The notes: generated from the sequence alone by a model not told the origin. A DNA stretch of 64,000 bases from Peromyscus leucopus (GCF_004664715.2 NC_051063.1:72745518-72809517), one strand, 5' to 3'; shown: positions 11,641 through 23,869, counted from the first letter of the stretch. Made by a program: numbers and translations.

Positions 11641-12635
11641 ACACTTAAGTAGAATACTGGTTAGCCTCAACTTTCAGGTAGCTCTCTTGCTGTCAATAAA
11701 ACGAAGAGAGGCCGTTTCTAGCCTTGAATCTGAAACCAGCCATGACTGCACCAGGCTCTCTGGGATCCTCGTTCCCACAGTTTCCCACAGGACTCTTTCC
11801 GTGCCGCTGTCTTAGAAGCTCAGCACGAACACTATCACCCGGACTTCTCCCCACACCCATGGTCCTCATTCAGGTGGAACAGCAGAGGTTCCATGAACAC
11901 ACCTCCTGCCCTGCTGCACCCCACCTTCCCTTACACAGACCCCCCCAACCTGTCATATTTTCTCCAGCACATCCACGTCTCTCCCAGTTCCTCCACGGAG
12001 ATGTCTCCCCCTCAATCTGCCCTGGATCTCTAGAGCAAGGCTTCCAAACCTCCATGATCAGGCCGGTCAAATTCTACTTCACACCAATGTTACCTGTGGC
12101 CAGGGAAGCTTCGGACTTCATAGAGTCATGGCTTCCACTATTCTCCAGTGGCTGTAGGGTAGGTGTGGAAATGGTGAAGACACTGAATTATGGAGACTCT
12201 GTCACAAGATCCTGGCATCACTTCCAACCAACTGCCTATTGACAGGTCAGTGGGTACCCCCAAAGTGACTCTGTCCCTGTGGCTTGGACAGTACCAAAAA
12301 AAGGAATAGACCTTGAGTGGCCAAAGCCAAGAAGAAAAAGCCTTCAAAGGTGAGAATGGTCTTGCAATATGTCTGAGCCAAGGTGGTTAGTGGCATGTGG
12401 ACTGAAATGAAGCTAAGTGACTCAGAGGCCCCTCAGCCTGTACTTTGTGGATGATTGCCGCCTTAGCCCAGGAGAAAGGACTGTGACCCTGAATGTCAGC
12501 AGGATCAGCAGAATCTTCACTCTTTTCTAGCCTCTAGGATATGTGACCCTGCAGCTTCCAACGACCAACTGGGGACAGGAGAGGCACAAAGATAACTTGG
12601 CAACTTGTCTGAATGCCGTCCTAGAATCAACTATG
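11641..12635. other. Unique DNA, no supported gene
   Basis: A 172-codon open frame lies at 11,724-12,242 on the plus strand. It begins just after the L1, is rich in Pro, Ser and Leu and shows no domain. I treat it as chance. One copy of a 43-bp dispersed duplicate lies at 12,385-12,427. Confidence 0.5.
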
Positions 12636-13006
12636 CCAGTTAGTTTTGCATGACTATGACAAAATGCCAGAGACAATGAACTTAAAAGGAAAAAAAAAAA
12701 GGTTCGTTTTGGCTCCTGGTTTCAGAGGTTTTCATCCATGGTCACTTGGCTCTGCTATTTTGGGCCTGTGATTGTGCAGGACATGTCAGGGATGCATGAC
12801 AGAGGAGGCCTGGTTACTGCTTGGCAACCAGGAAGTAGAAAGAGAAATGGAAGGGGACAGAGTCACAACAACTCCTTCAAGGGCACACCTCAGTGACCTC
12901 ACTTCTTCCTAAAGGTGCCACCACCTCACAAAACAGTGTCAACAGTTAGAGACCAAGATTTAGCATATGAGCCTTGGGGGATGTTTCAGATCCAAGCCAT
13001 AGTACC
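12636..13006 (-). mobile_element. MaLR-like LTR, minus strand
   Basis: TGACTATGACAAAATGCCAG, GGTTCGTTTTGGCTCCTGG, AAGGTGCCACCACCTCAC and TTTCAGATCCAAGCCATAG form the reverse complement of the MLT1/MT-type LTR pattern. The TTTAAGTTCATTG side is the polyadenylation end on the minus strand. No partner LTR or internal region is seen, so it is a solo remnant. Confidence 0.75.
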
Positions 13007-13011
13007 CCGAT

Positions 13012-16000
13012 ACACACACAAACCTTTTGTAGCCATCTTTCTTCCCAGGTTGGAATTTTTCAGAGAAAGCCATACTGAACCTCAAAGTGGCAAGTCACAA
13101 GCAGGGGTCACTGGGAAATCTGACAGTGTTCTGATGCCAAGGACAAGAAGCACATGCAGGAGGCTGACCCTGAGTGAACCCAGGTCTCAGAGCAGTCCAG
13201 CCCCTTGAATGGCTTCTTTGAGGTTTGAGACAGCTACCAAGCAGCCCAGTAGCCACAGTGTCCAAAATGTCCCATGTGGTAGGCTGCTGTCCAGAAACGA
13301 CACTAAGCCATGGCCTGGATGGAAATGGCCCAAAGTGATAAGACAGTATTGGCTTCGATCGTTAATGGTGACACTTAGATCGTTAATGCCAGCCAGGGCA
13401 GATCAGCAGAGGTGATGTCCCTCCGGATCTTGGTTAGTGGCATGTGGACTGACATGATGCTAAGTGATTCAGAGTCCCCAGTCACTCACCCCCACCACTC
13501 AGGCTTCCTAACCTGCCTTCGGCTAGGAAGGATGCCTTGGTGAAAGGAGAGGCTGGTTTGATGGGTTAGCCAAAATATTCCATGGTTATCCCAATTACTA
13601 GTGTCCATGAGATCTACTGAGGACAGAGCATGTCCAAGAAGCCTTAGGGTCCCCAAGCCCAGGCCTCTTGGTAAACGACCCCTGGCCTCATCCCCATTAC
13701 CACTGAGAGCATCTCCTTCGGCCCTAGACTCTACCCTTCTCCTCTTCTTCTCTGGATAGGTAACTGTGGGGCTGTATGGTGCTGGACACCAGAAAGCCTT
13801 TTATTTATCCTTGATGGGAAATCCCATCAAAATATAATGTGTTGCCTAAGTTAAGGTTGAGCCTGACCCTGATGTCATAGGTTGCCATCTGCTAGGAAGT
13901 GCTGAGGGGGAAAGGCCCGCTGCCCCTATTCTTCCCGCACTGCCTGCCAAGTACCTCACTGATGGTTATGTTTCAGATATGAACATCACCTTAGCTGCAA
14001 GCTGTTAACTATACTGATTTCTAACTGGTGGCACTGGAGTAACCGGGCTTTCCATGAAGTCTAGGTCTCAAGGTACTGAAATCCCTTCTTTCTCAATAGC
14101 CTCCGACCCCCAAAACTCTGATATGTCCTGTGATAAGCATTAAAGCCAGTCACAGTTCAGCTCAGGCCTGTGTTCGAAATGGTTCAGTGACTTTTCCAGA
14201 GGCCCAAGATGCTGTGCCCAGGAGGCCAAAGGTGTGGCATCTTCCAAAGGGTACTTTGAAGAGTGACTGTTTGTTGACAGTGAGAGGATGCTTTCAGCTC
14301 TGTCCCATAGCAAGAGTCTCTGGGGGACAGCCTGTGAGTGCCAGTGGTCCCTGCTAGGTGTACCAAATCACCACGACCAAGCCTCTCTTGAGTAGTTGCC
14401 AATAACAGATGCCCAAATCTGTCAGATTCACTAGGCCTCAGTACACACAGCCAAGGCCACTCAACAACTCTCTACCTCTTTAGCCCCCCCCCTTCCCTCT
14501 AAGCCAGCCAGCCAGCATGTAGTTCTCCCTGTTGCCAGGAAGCAGAAAATACCCGACTTCCTTCAACCACTATTTCTCATTCCTTTCCCTCCCACTGGTC
14601 CCTGTGCCAACCTCTGCCTTTAACAGGAACCATCATGGCCTCCTCAAGTCCGCTGAGGAGTCAAACCCTTCCCTCTTGTACCCTCCTCCTCCTCTTCCTC
14701 TTCCTTTTCCCTCCTTATTTCTCTCAATTTTTCCTTTTTTTTTTTTTTCTCTTCTACCTTGTACAGGTAATTGTGAGCCGGAGGGAAAGCCCCGGAGTAT
14801 TCAGTTCCAAACACTGAGCAGCAGTTCTCAGAAGGGCACAAAGGATCGAGGTGAATGTCACATTGAGTAGGCTCCAGCTGCACCTGCCGGCTGCCCCAGC
14901 CCCTCCGGTTCATCTGGGGGTCACCAAGCGCTCGCAGATTCTCGGATGGCAAGGAACGCTACTATGTTTTCAGTTCACAGTGAGATTAAATCTACAACGT
15001 TTGACCCGTCTAATTTATTTTGTGGCTGACAGAGCAAGGAGAGCCCATAGGAAGCCCCAGATTCATTCTTCCCTCAAACAAAACACCATGGGATCAGTAG
15101 GAAGCCGTCGCAGCTGGATGCTTCGTTCTGGGCCCAGACACGGTAGCGAATGTGTAAGAATCATCCGAAAACAGGGCTTGGGCCATGGTCCAGCAGCCCT
15201 GGAGTTGGTGTCCAACCCCTTGAACTACAGACTTGAGTTGATCCCCAAGGGCAGTGTGATGGCCTGTTTGGGCTTGTGCGTGGACACGGACCACCAACCT
15301 CAACAAATGACCTGAAGTTCATTCCAACGTGGGTGACTCTACTGTTCTTTTTGTCTCCTACTTCCTCTACCTACCTGTGGCCAAGCCACCTCTTCATCTC
15401 AACCAAAGCTATTCAGCCCTCTTTTTCCCCTGCCTGCTCTAGTCTGCCCCTTCCTTCCAGTTCAGAAAGTGCTTGGCAGTGGTACTGAGTTTGAGAAATT
15501 AAGGGGCACTTCATTCTTGTCAACTAAACACCTCCAAGAGGCACAGACTCAGTCCTGAGATCACAGATCAGACCCCAACAAATAGGCACAGGCTGGGGTG
15601 GGGCCTGGACGTAGACTGTGATCCCTTAGACCTCCTGAAACCTACCGTAGATCTCAGAATAAGGCTTTGGTAGCAGGGAGACCAAAGTTTTGGGTGCTGA
15701 GTAGGCAGTGGGGCCACAAAGGACTGGTAGGAAGACTAGAAGGTGGGGCACAGCGGGACCTAGGCCTTTAGGGCAAGCAGGGCTTGTGGGTACCAGGACA
15801 GCTGCACCAATGTATGGAACATTAACATGTTCAAGCAACTGCAGAGCCCTTCACATTCAGCAGAAAGACTAGCCTGGAGGATGCATGGCCCTCTGAGTCA
15901 CACAGAGAAGGGCAGTCAAGGAGCCACATCTGCTTTTAAAGGTCACCTGTGAGTCCCTTCAGCAAACGTGATGTGACAAGGGTCATGGTGAGAAATACAA

Positions 16001-16284
16001 TCCAGCATGGTTGGTGGGCCATGTACCCTGACCCCTCCAACAGGAGCTCCCTGCCAGAGGAAGGGAAGGAATAGACGTTGGGTGAGGTGTAAAATGGAAG
16101 GGAGACTGGCCTCCGGGCGGGTAAGGGAAGTGAACCCGTTGGGGATACTCCTCAGTTCCTATGATATGATGACTATCATTGGCTGTCAGTTTGGCTGTAT
16201 CTGGAATGAACTACAGTCCAGGAATGGATGGCACACTTGTGATCTGGATGGAAGATGAAGGCTTTTGATCTAGATCTTGAGGTG
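13012..16284. other. Mostly unique DNA with a polypyrimidine tract
   Basis: It holds the second 43-bp duplicate (13,432-13,474), a CTCF-like GCCATCTGCTAGG (about 13,884) and a pyrimidine-rich tract at 14,680-14,756. A short AT-rich island lies near 14,950-15,070. Open frames at 14,851-15,315 and elsewhere show no domain. No gene is seen. Confidence 0.45.
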
Positions 16285-16322
16285 GGATATAGATAGATAG
16301 GTAGACAGATGGATGGATGATT

Positions 16323-16378
<56 letters not shown>

Positions 16379-16380
16379 GA
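16285..16380 (+). repeat. (GATA)n microsatellite
   Basis: GATA units with GGTA and GGAT variants on the left, becoming regular from about 16,322. Confidence 0.95.
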
Positions 16381-16574
16381 AATTGATTCATTCCATAAGT
16401 TCTTTGACTCCAGAGAACCATGACTAATACATATGAACAGAGGTCAGTGCCGCTCAAGACAAAATATAAGAAAGGGAGGAACTTCAATAGAATCCAGGAA
16501 GGGCAGGCAAGTATGTGCCGTTAAAAGAGGAGGGTAACACAGAGGACAATGAGAACTCCCATTTTTTGCCTAGA

Positions 16575-16765
16575 ATTGGCCAAGGCATTTTATGTTGCTT
16601 TATTCAACTCACATGGCAACTAGGTGAGGCAGTAAGTATTGCTTTATCTTGCATTTCACAGATGAAGATGTGAAAGTTAAAAGAGATGAAAGAATTTGCT
16701 CTCAGTAACAAAGTAAAAGCATGGGGGCCAAGGAGTGGGCATGAAGGTGTGACTCATGTAGCACT
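16575..16765 (-). repeat. MIR SINE, minus strand
   Basis: GCATTTCACAGATGAAGATG, then AAAGTTAAAAGAGATGAAAG and TTGCTCTCAGTAACAAAGT follow the reversed MIR pattern (TTTTACAGATGAGGAAACTG, then AGAGGTTAAGTGACTTGCCC). An ancient tRNA-derived element. Confidence 0.7.
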
Positions 16766-16830
16766 CAAGAGCCAGAAACCATGAGATTATAGGCTCAAGG
16801 TCAGCCTGGGCTACAGATGAAGAAAGAAAC
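16766..16830 (+). repeat. B1-like fragment
   Basis: GGCTCAAGGTCAGCCTGGGC, followed by TACAG and an A/G-rich end, resembles the B1 centre. Too short for subfamily assignment. Confidence 0.4.
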
Positions 16831-17214
16831 ATCAACTGATTAGTTAATCTTTAGAAAGCAGTGAAGGTGGGAATCTATATTTATTCCTGATTCTAGATCC
16901 TGGGTTCTCGGCTACCACAGGACCCTACAAGTACAAATTCATAGATGTTAACCCATAGTTGGAAACTGAGATTTGGGGTATCCTTACCCTGTGCATTGGG
17001 TCCCCAGGAGCAAGGTGTTTACAAAGGACAATGGATACAGACCTCTCAGATACAGAGTCTCAGATTGGCTGAGTCAGACCCTTCTCGGTCCCAGCCTCAG
17101 GGTTCCAGGCTCATGCACAGACACTCTGAGAACACTGTGGATAGCATGAGCTACAGCCCATGAAGCGGAGCTCTGCTGAGATACATGTGCCCCCTGAGAC
17201 TCACACGTGAATCT

Positions 17215-17420
17215 CAGCCCAGGCTGGGCAGCACCATGTATTAATTATAGCACGTGATTATGACATTCCACTCAGGGGCATTCTGGAAATGAAGGCCGCC
17301 ACATTCTGTCCCCAAGGCCATTCCTCAGGCTCATATTTTTTAGCTGAAGCCGTGTCTAAGGTATGAAATTAAAAGGCAGATAAGCCTTCGCGCTGGTTGG
17401 CATTCAGCAGTAGGGAGGCC
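17215..17420. promoter_or_regulatory. Candidate conserved non-coding island
   Basis: This is a repeat-free block with ATTAATTATAG, a CACGTG-like GCACGTGATT and AAATTAAAAGGC. The texture is typical of conserved enhancers, but conservation has not been measured. Confidence 0.35.
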
Positions 17421-17540
17421 ATGCTATTACTGGCCCATCTTTAAAGTGCTGATCTGTGAACTAGAGGACAGAAAAAGAGCACAGAAGTATCCAACCCAGG
17501 GATGTCCTTGGAATGCATGATCTGAAGAGGGTCTGATCAC

Positions 17541-17685
17541 ACACATGCACACACACACATATACATACATGCACAAATGCACACACGTACACACAGAGAT
17601 ACACATACACACATACAGACACTGACACACTCACATGCACACATGCATACACACATGACATGTGTACACACACACACACACTCGA
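17541..17685. repeat. Degenerate (CA)n tract
   Basis: CA units interrupted by TG, TA and GA over about 145 bp. This is an old, imperfect microsatellite. Confidence 0.9.
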
Positions 17686-17689
17686 GAAC

Positions 17690-18125
17690 ATCCTCACAAA
17701 GGACTTACACAGATATTCATTGGATCAATATTCCTAGTTAGTCAAAGAGTAAGAACAACCCAGATGCCCATCAACTGGTGAGTGGATAATCAAAAAGGGG
17801 AAGTATCAATAATCCACATTGAATGGTCACTCAGCAACAGACAGGCACAATGTGACAACCTACCAGAATGGGAGTGGACTGTGAAAACACTATGCTCAGT
17901 GGAAGAAGCCAGAAACCCAGGGCTGCACATCATGGAATTTTGTTTGTATGGACTATTGAAAATGAAGTCCAGAGAGTCAGAAGAGATTACTCACTGTTTG
18001 CCAGGGAGTGAAAAAGGGGGGAATTCAAAGTGCCCAGCAAAACATAAAGGTTTCTTTTGGGATGACAGAAATGTTATGGAATTTTTTTAAAAAATCCCAT
18101 AATTGTACACTTTTAAATAATCATG
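17690..18125 (+). mobile_element. Ancestral L1 (L1M-type) 3' end
   Basis: AACAACCCAGATGCCCATCA and GGTGAGTGGATAATCAAAAA are followed by TGCTCAGTGGAAGAAGCCAG. The end carries GTTTCTTTTGGGATGACAGA and AATTGTACACTTTTAAATAA. This is the standard order of the L1M 3' end. No usable ORF2 remains. Confidence 0.85.
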
Positions 18126-19427
18126 CCTGGGCTGGGCTGGCCCCACCAGATGGCCTCTCACATGCCATTGGTTGAGACTGACCTTACGTTTTTCAGGTTG
18201 TAGGCCTTCTGGATCCTTTTAGATCAGTCAGGATTTGTGCCTGGGCTTTGCCCAGAGGGGAGGAGACCTGAAACAAATTTAGGACTGGGTTAGAAAGCAG
18301 GACTATGCCTGTTTGGGGGCCACCTAACAACGCCTGGCAAAGCCAACATTTGTAAAAATGCCCGTCCAAAGGGCCTGTCCCCAATCATATGCTTGGGTGC
18401 AGAGGTCAGCTGTGAGCTTCCCACAGAGCAAGAAACTGTTCTGTGAGGTTTGGAAGGACCTCAGACTCTCTTGTAAGCCCTGCAGGAATCCAGCTTCTCC
18501 CCATGCCCCCACTTCCCCAAAGAGGGAGGAGGGGAAGAAGAGAGGTAGGAAGGGAGGGAGAGAGGGAGGGAGGGATGAGGGAGAAGGGCAGAAGAGAAAG
18601 GAGGGCAGCTAGGGGAAGGTAAGCCTTCCTGCCCACCTCTTCTGTGCCTACCGGCATCCCCAGCACATCTCCAGCTACAAGGCAGCTGTCACCCTGCCCA
18701 CTTCAAAGAGGCAGAGACTAAGGCTATGAATGCTAGTAGCTGCCCTGAAGCTGCGTGGAAGTAGAAGGCCATGGAATAAGACCCAGAAGGGTCCTGGGTC
18801 ACGGATCCAGACCTGTGGCCCCATACCTTTACCCTTCATCTGGTGCACTGACCAAGAGACCAGTGTAGCAAGGGCAGGACCAGCGCACTGACCTTCCGAA
18901 CTGAATGAGTCTAACTCGCTCCGAAAGTAATGGTTTTCAAGTAGAGAGTTCAAAATCCTAACTAGAATAGACAGGCCCCCTCCTCCTCCTTCTTAATCAG
19001 AAGAAGGGAAGATTGCTCATTTTCCCAGTTTTCAAGTTGTGTGCTGACACCCTTTGCTTTGATGGTATGTTTTCTCTGTGCTTGGCTTTGATGTCATTAG
19101 AAAGATGAACAGACTGTAGCTGCTTACCATGTATTCATTCAAAAGGACAAACCTGTAGAATTCACCTGGATCCATTTGCCCAAAGCTTCATGCTCCCAGT
19201 TATGCTCCATAGACATGTGAATAGGAAGAATCAAGGGAGGCGCTTACATTGATGGCCATTGAAACAGCCCAAGCATACACTACACAGGTCATAATGGCTG
19301 CCACCTAGAAATGCCCTCAACTTGAATCAACTCACTTACGTTCCTACCAAAAGAGAGCTCTTCCCATGTCTCTCTCTCTTCTACTGATCAAAATCCTTTA
19401 GGACCACAGGGTTAGGAACAATCAATC
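18126..19427. other. Unique DNA with a purine-rich tract
   Basis: A GGGA/GAGG purine tract lies at 18,520-18,612. Open frames on both strands around it are low-complexity. No gene is seen. Confidence 0.5.
18520..18612 (+). repeat. GA-rich (purine) low-complexity tract
   Basis: Nearly pure purine over about 90 bp with GGGAGG and GAAG units. Confidence 0.9.
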
Positions 19428-19570
19428 AACCTTTCTTTTTCACCAGGGATCTCATGTAGCCCAGGCTACCCTCAAGCTCTGAACTCCCTATGTAGCTGAA
19501 GATGACGTTGGACCCCTGATCCTCATGTATCCATCCCCTGGGTGCTGGGGTCACAGGCATGTGCCTGCCT
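19428..19570 (-). repeat. B1/B4-type SINE, minus strand
   Basis: ATGTAGCCCAGGCTACCCTC, CCCTATGTAGCTGAAGATGA and GGTGCTGGGGTCACAGGC are the reversed 7SL-derived part of B1 or the right half of B4. Confidence 0.8.
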
Positions 19571-19844
19571 TCCAGAACTGTTTCTGAGAGAAGAATCCAT
19601 AAATCCTTACAAAGTCGCTCGAAGTATACTAAAGTGTTTTTCCTAAGTGTATCACATCCACAGCCCTGGATCCCTTAAGTCTCAGCCAGCTTGACCTGCT
19701 CTCTGGCCATGGGGAAATCAAGTTAAAAGGCTGTAGATGGATGAATGCAGACATTTTGGCTTCTTCCAAGAAACCTCTAACCTAAGCTAGGACTTTGAAG
19801 CCCAGAGTAGGAGCTGTGAAGGCCAAGTTCTGAGCACTGAAATA

Positions 19845-20256
19845 AATGTTATTTCCTTTTGTCACTGGGACAAAAATGCCTGCTATAAAGAACTTAAAAA
19901 GTGTATCTTGAATCCTCATGTTTCCAGAGGTGTCTCCACTCCACGACTCCTTGGCCAAACTGCCCAGAGCATCTGTCCAGGCAGGACATTCACAGTGGAC
20001 CAAAGCCTCCCAACTCACAGAGGACAGAGAATATGCCCTCTTCAAAGATTCACTCTCAGTGACTACCTCCTCCAACCACACCCCACCTTTGAGTGTCCAC
20101 CACCTCCCAATGAGGCCTCCATCAAATCATGGATCTGTCAAGGGATGAATCCATTGAAGTTAATCTCCTCATGATCCAACATCACCGCTGGCTGGAGCCC
20201 AAGCACTCAACACGGAAGCCGTCCTGGGGAATGCTTCATTTCCAAACCATAACAAT
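19845..20256 (-). mobile_element. MaLR-like LTR, minus strand
   Basis: It opens TTTTGTCACTGGGACAAAAA. GGATGAATCCATTGAAGTTA and TCTCCTCATGATCCAACATC follow, and it closes with CATTTCCAAACCATAACAA. This is the reversed MLT1-type LTR order. It is old and solo. Confidence 0.7.
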
Positions 20257-20529
20257 AACAAGGTATAATTTATGTAAATCTGCCTGAGTTCCTGGTAAAC
20301 AAGCTAGTGGAGGAGACAGGCTATGTGGACGCTGGGCAGTTCATGGGTGTGAAACGAACAAAATGGCTCCATGTCAGGAGGGAGATCATAGAGCCTTGGT
20401 AAGTTATGAGGAGGTCTGTGGGAGGGAGATACGAGTCTGAGTGTGGGATGCAGTCCTGTGAGAGCCAGGTGGGGAGAAGAAAAAAACATCCTCACACAAA
20501 GACACCGTGAGCTAAGTACCACTTCGCAG

Positions 20530-20690
20530 CCTTAAAACAGAAAATGTCATCTGCATCGTCTCATTCAACATGGCCCAAGGAGGCTTGTGCATACGAGGAA
20601 ACTAAAATTCAGAAAGAACTGACCAGATCCAAGTGATACCACTCGCCAATGGTAGAACCAAGACCCAAACTCAAGGGCCCCATGCTGACC
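20530..20690 (-). repeat. MIR SINE, minus strand
   Basis: ATACGAGGAAACTAAAATTC, followed by an AGAAAGAACTGACCAGATCC block and a CCAAGACCCAAACTC block, fits the reversed MIR pattern. Confidence 0.55.
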
Positions 20691-21059
20691 TCCTCTTAAG
20701 AAGCAGTTGAATCGATACTTATTGGTGTGACAGTTAACCAATGATCCCTTTCCTCCATTGATCCAAAAGCTCTTCATTAGGGTGTGACCTCTGTGCTGAC
20801 CTCTTGCTGACAACCCAAATGAAGCCAGTACTCATTCAAGAGGAAACCTGGGGCCCATTCTATCCCACCATCTCAGGTTGTCCCTTGGAGAGTGGAAGGG
20901 AGTCTTTCCATGTACACCTTTACCCCTCCAGTGGAGAGGCAGCCAGTTGTGGCATCACCCAGAGCAGGACAGTGCTGGAAGAACTTGAGAGACACGGCAC
21001 CTTGGACATATGCAAACCGTGCCCAAATGACACACCTCGCTTTGCATCCTGCCGTTAAA

Positions 21060-21360
21060 CTGTCACAGTAAGTAATAAATAAAAGTCCCAGTGTGCTGTT
21101 TGGCAATTAGCAATTATCTCTCAGCCTCTTTGGTAGCCACACACTTGCTCTATAATTGTGAGATTAAAAAGCTATAATTCACATGGTTGGCTATAAGTGT
21201 GTGGATATCTTGCTATGACAAAGCAATTACCCAAGAGTCATTAGCCTCATAAAGTAATCTGCAATTGTATGTAAATAATGATTATGTGACTGACAAATGC
21301 TCTATTATTGACCCTTAAAACAAATATCAAGATTTATCTTTTCATGACCATAAAGCATAT
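21060..21360. promoter_or_regulatory. Candidate conserved non-coding island
   Basis: About 300 bp of AT-rich, repeat-free DNA with many ATTA/TAAT cores (GGCAATTAGCAATTATCTC, GCTATAATTCACATGG, AATAATGATTATGTGAC). This is the kind of homeodomain-site density seen in vertebrate developmental enhancers. Conservation has not been tested. Confidence 0.45.
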
Positions 21361-21479
21361 ACAGGGCCTGTGTTGCACATCCCAGGCCTCTAGGGTAGGG
21401 TTGCTTTAAGTTAATAGGGCATGGTGTTGTAGATTTGCATGGAACTCTGGAATCTGCAAACTGTACCAAAGTGTTTTTC

Positions 21480-21640
21480 CTAACTGTCCTATGTAGTCAT
21501 GGCCTAAAGAAACACAATTCTCCATGTTTTACAAGGAGGACTTAGAGGCTCAGAGAGCTTAAGTCACCCTGACGAACAGACTTCCTTAGCAGTCCTTAAG
21601 TGTGAGACAGATCCATCCCTATCCCCACCCGCCCCTGGCG
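21480..21640 (-). repeat. MIR SINE, minus strand
   Basis: CATGTTTTACAAGGAGGACT, TAGAGGCTCAGAGAGCTTAA and GTCACCCTGACGAAC match the reversed MIR core. Confidence 0.65.
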
Positions 21641-22154
21641 AAGCTCCCAGGCTGAGCTGCCAGGCTTAGCAGTCTCTACAGAAGGCTGCCAATGACATAG
21701 CTAAATCACTCTACAATGTTGATTACACCCCCTCCCCCCAAATCAAAAGGTACTATACACTTCAGCTATGTTTTATTGCCTTGCTCAGTAAAGTTGACCA
21801 AAGGTCATAATTCTTTCAGTGTGTCTGTACAGAGGCAAACGGCTGTTTGAAAATGTGAAGTTAAGCCTGCTTGAATGAAATGATTCATTGTCTACTATGA
21901 GGATGAGATTGCTTGCCTCAGTTTGACTAAAAAATACACAAACACAGAGCCATGGTTAAGGAGATTTCCGGAGGGTTTGGCCTGTGGAAGCAGATTTTGA
22001 ATCCGAGTTGTTCACGACTGTTTACAGAGTCTTTGGAGGAAGCAAGGTGGGCTGATCCTGCTATGAAGGGTCCTGGAACTGACCACTGAGAGTCTGACTT
22101 TTTTTTTTAAATTCTTCCTCCTTTATCTAACAAATGTATGTGGGAGCATGCTGT

Positions 22155-22311
22155 GAGCCAACTGTGGTCCTGGGGCCTTGATTGTGAGCAAGCTGGACCT
22201 CTGGGAATTTGTGTGTGAACTTGCTGTGGCCCTGGGGCTCCTGGGTGTGAGAAAGCTGTGGCCTTGGGGCTCTTATCTATGAGCACGCTGCAGCCCCGGA
22301 CCTTCATCAGT
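22155..22311 (+). repeat. Degenerate minisatellite, five 31-32 bp units
   Basis: Five adjacent units of 31, 31, 32, 32 and 31 bp each begin GAG or GAA and carry a CTGTGG-CCTGGGGC-like core. They start at 22,155, 22,186, 22,217, 22,249 and 22,281. A partial copy (GAGCATGCTGT) precedes them. Divergence between units is high, so it is old. Confidence 0.8.
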
Positions 22312-22387
22312 GACCAGAAAGCTTCACTGTTCTGAGTCAGGCATCTGGTCCACCTGAGGAGAGAAGAGGTCTCAAAGGGAGGTAGTG

Positions 22388-22725
22388 CTATAATTTAGCC
22401 GTGAAATGTCCCCACAGGCTCACATGGTGGTCACTGCCATCGCTGGGGGAGGTTGTGCAACCTTTAATCTGTAGGTTGCTCAGGGAGGAGGAATATTGTG
22501 GTATATGGTTGGGCCCATTTCCAATGAGACTACTCTGTTTCCTGGCTTACAAAGGTGCAGGGAAGCCCTGCACACTCCCTCCACCTTGACACCACCCACG
22601 GCCGTGACTTCCCACCATGATGGACGATAATCGCTTTCACCAGGAGCCAAACTAAATCCCTCTCCCCTCAAGTCGCTTCTTGTCATGGTTTTGACCTCAG
22701 GAACAGCAGAAGGAACTAGTACGGG
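22388..22725 (+). mobile_element. MaLR-like LTR, plus strand
   Basis: It opens TGCTATAATTTAGCCGTGAA, then ATGTCCCCACAGGCTCACAT. GAGGTTGTGCAACCTTTAAT follows, and CCAAACTAAATCCCTCTCCC stands where the polyadenylation region lies in MLT1/MT LTRs. The end resembles ACAGCAGAAGGAACTAGTAC. Solo and diverged. Confidence 0.75.
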
Positions 22726-22852
22726 TGACCCACTTTAATAGGAGGTTCAAACTTGCTTCAAATCCTAAAGTTCTTCAAGGACAGAGGTGTGTACCTACTG
22801 TCCCAGCGTGCAGAAGGCTCATGAGTTTCAATGTGTCTCAAAATTTCAAAAC

Positions 22853-23035
22853 CGAGTTGATGAGGTGGTTCAGTTGCCACCAAGCCTGACCACCTGTGTT
22901 TGAGCCCCAGAACCCACATCATAGAAGAAAAGGAATGTCTCCCACAGGTTGTGCGCTGACCACCACATACATACATACCATGGCACATGCCCACAAGATA
23001 AATAAAGTATAATTTTAAAACAAATATCATAACAA
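22853..23035 (+). repeat. B2-like SINE
   Basis: It has a degenerate tRNA head (GATGAGGTGGTTCAGTTGC, TTGAGCCCCAGAACCCACAT), then a B2-type tail with CATACATACATACC and AAGATAAATAAAGTATAA. Confidence 0.7.
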
Positions 23036-23140
23036 ACAAAATCCCAAAGACTCACTAAGTTTTGTTTGCTTTTGAATATTTTCATTTCCAGAATTTTTAA
23101 AAAGATTTCAAGTTCTAACTTTCTCCATTGAAACCAACAC

Positions 23141-23144
<4 letters not shown>

Positions 23145-23232
<88 letters not shown>
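23145..23232. repeat. Compound (CT)n(CA)n microsatellite
   Basis: About 26 CT units pass directly into about 18 CA units. Confidence 0.97.
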
Positions 23233-23233
<1 letters not shown>

Positions 23234-23740
23234 CTCCAATAAATCTATAGGTAAATGGGCCACCACCCTGGGGAAGCCACGTCCCAAGTGGGCCAGCTTC
23301 CGAGTGGTGTCTTGGCCACATGAACTTGGTCTAGTAGCCACAAAACCATCTCTACTTGGTAACTTCTCTACATGCATTGTTTCACACATACTGGGACAGG
23401 GGACATACCACCCAGGACACTTCCTAAATGTTTTTCCCTTGGTGTAAAGCAAAGAAAGTCTTCTAGGATCCTCCCTGCGAGACCATCCCAGGCCTCTTCT
23501 CCAGCCCTGCTTCCTCTCCTGACTTTGTCCCAAGACCCCAAGAACCAAGAGCCTTCTGGGTAACAGAAGGATCCAGGGGTGAGGTGGGGTGGGGGTACAG
23601 AGCAGCCACTACTAGAATGTCTCTACGTCAATGAGTTGAGTCCCTTGTTGGAGGTATTTCTAATCCAGTCATCTGAATTGATCACCGAAGGTGGGTACCC
23701 ATGAAGACTTTGGGATCTTTCATTCCTGGAGATAATGAGG

Positions 23741-23755
23741 AGAGGGAGAGGGGGG

Positions 23756-23817
<62 letters not shown>
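23741..23817 (+). repeat. (GA)n microsatellite
   Basis: A GGGA-rich start passes into about 27 GA units. Confidence 0.97.
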
Positions 23818-23820
<3 letters not shown>

Positions 23821-23869
23821 ACTGATTGACAGCAGGGCTGACTGGACCATCAAAATATTTGTTTAACAT

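Noticed and set aside
11724..12242. 172-codon plus-strand frame after the L1
   Set aside because: Rich in Pro, Ser and Leu without any domain. It starts just downstream of an L1 3' end, but no transduction or promoter evidence is present.
15094..15315. Opposing open frames that looked like a retrogene
   Set aside because: No similarity to a known protein could be recalled, and both strands are open over the same bases.
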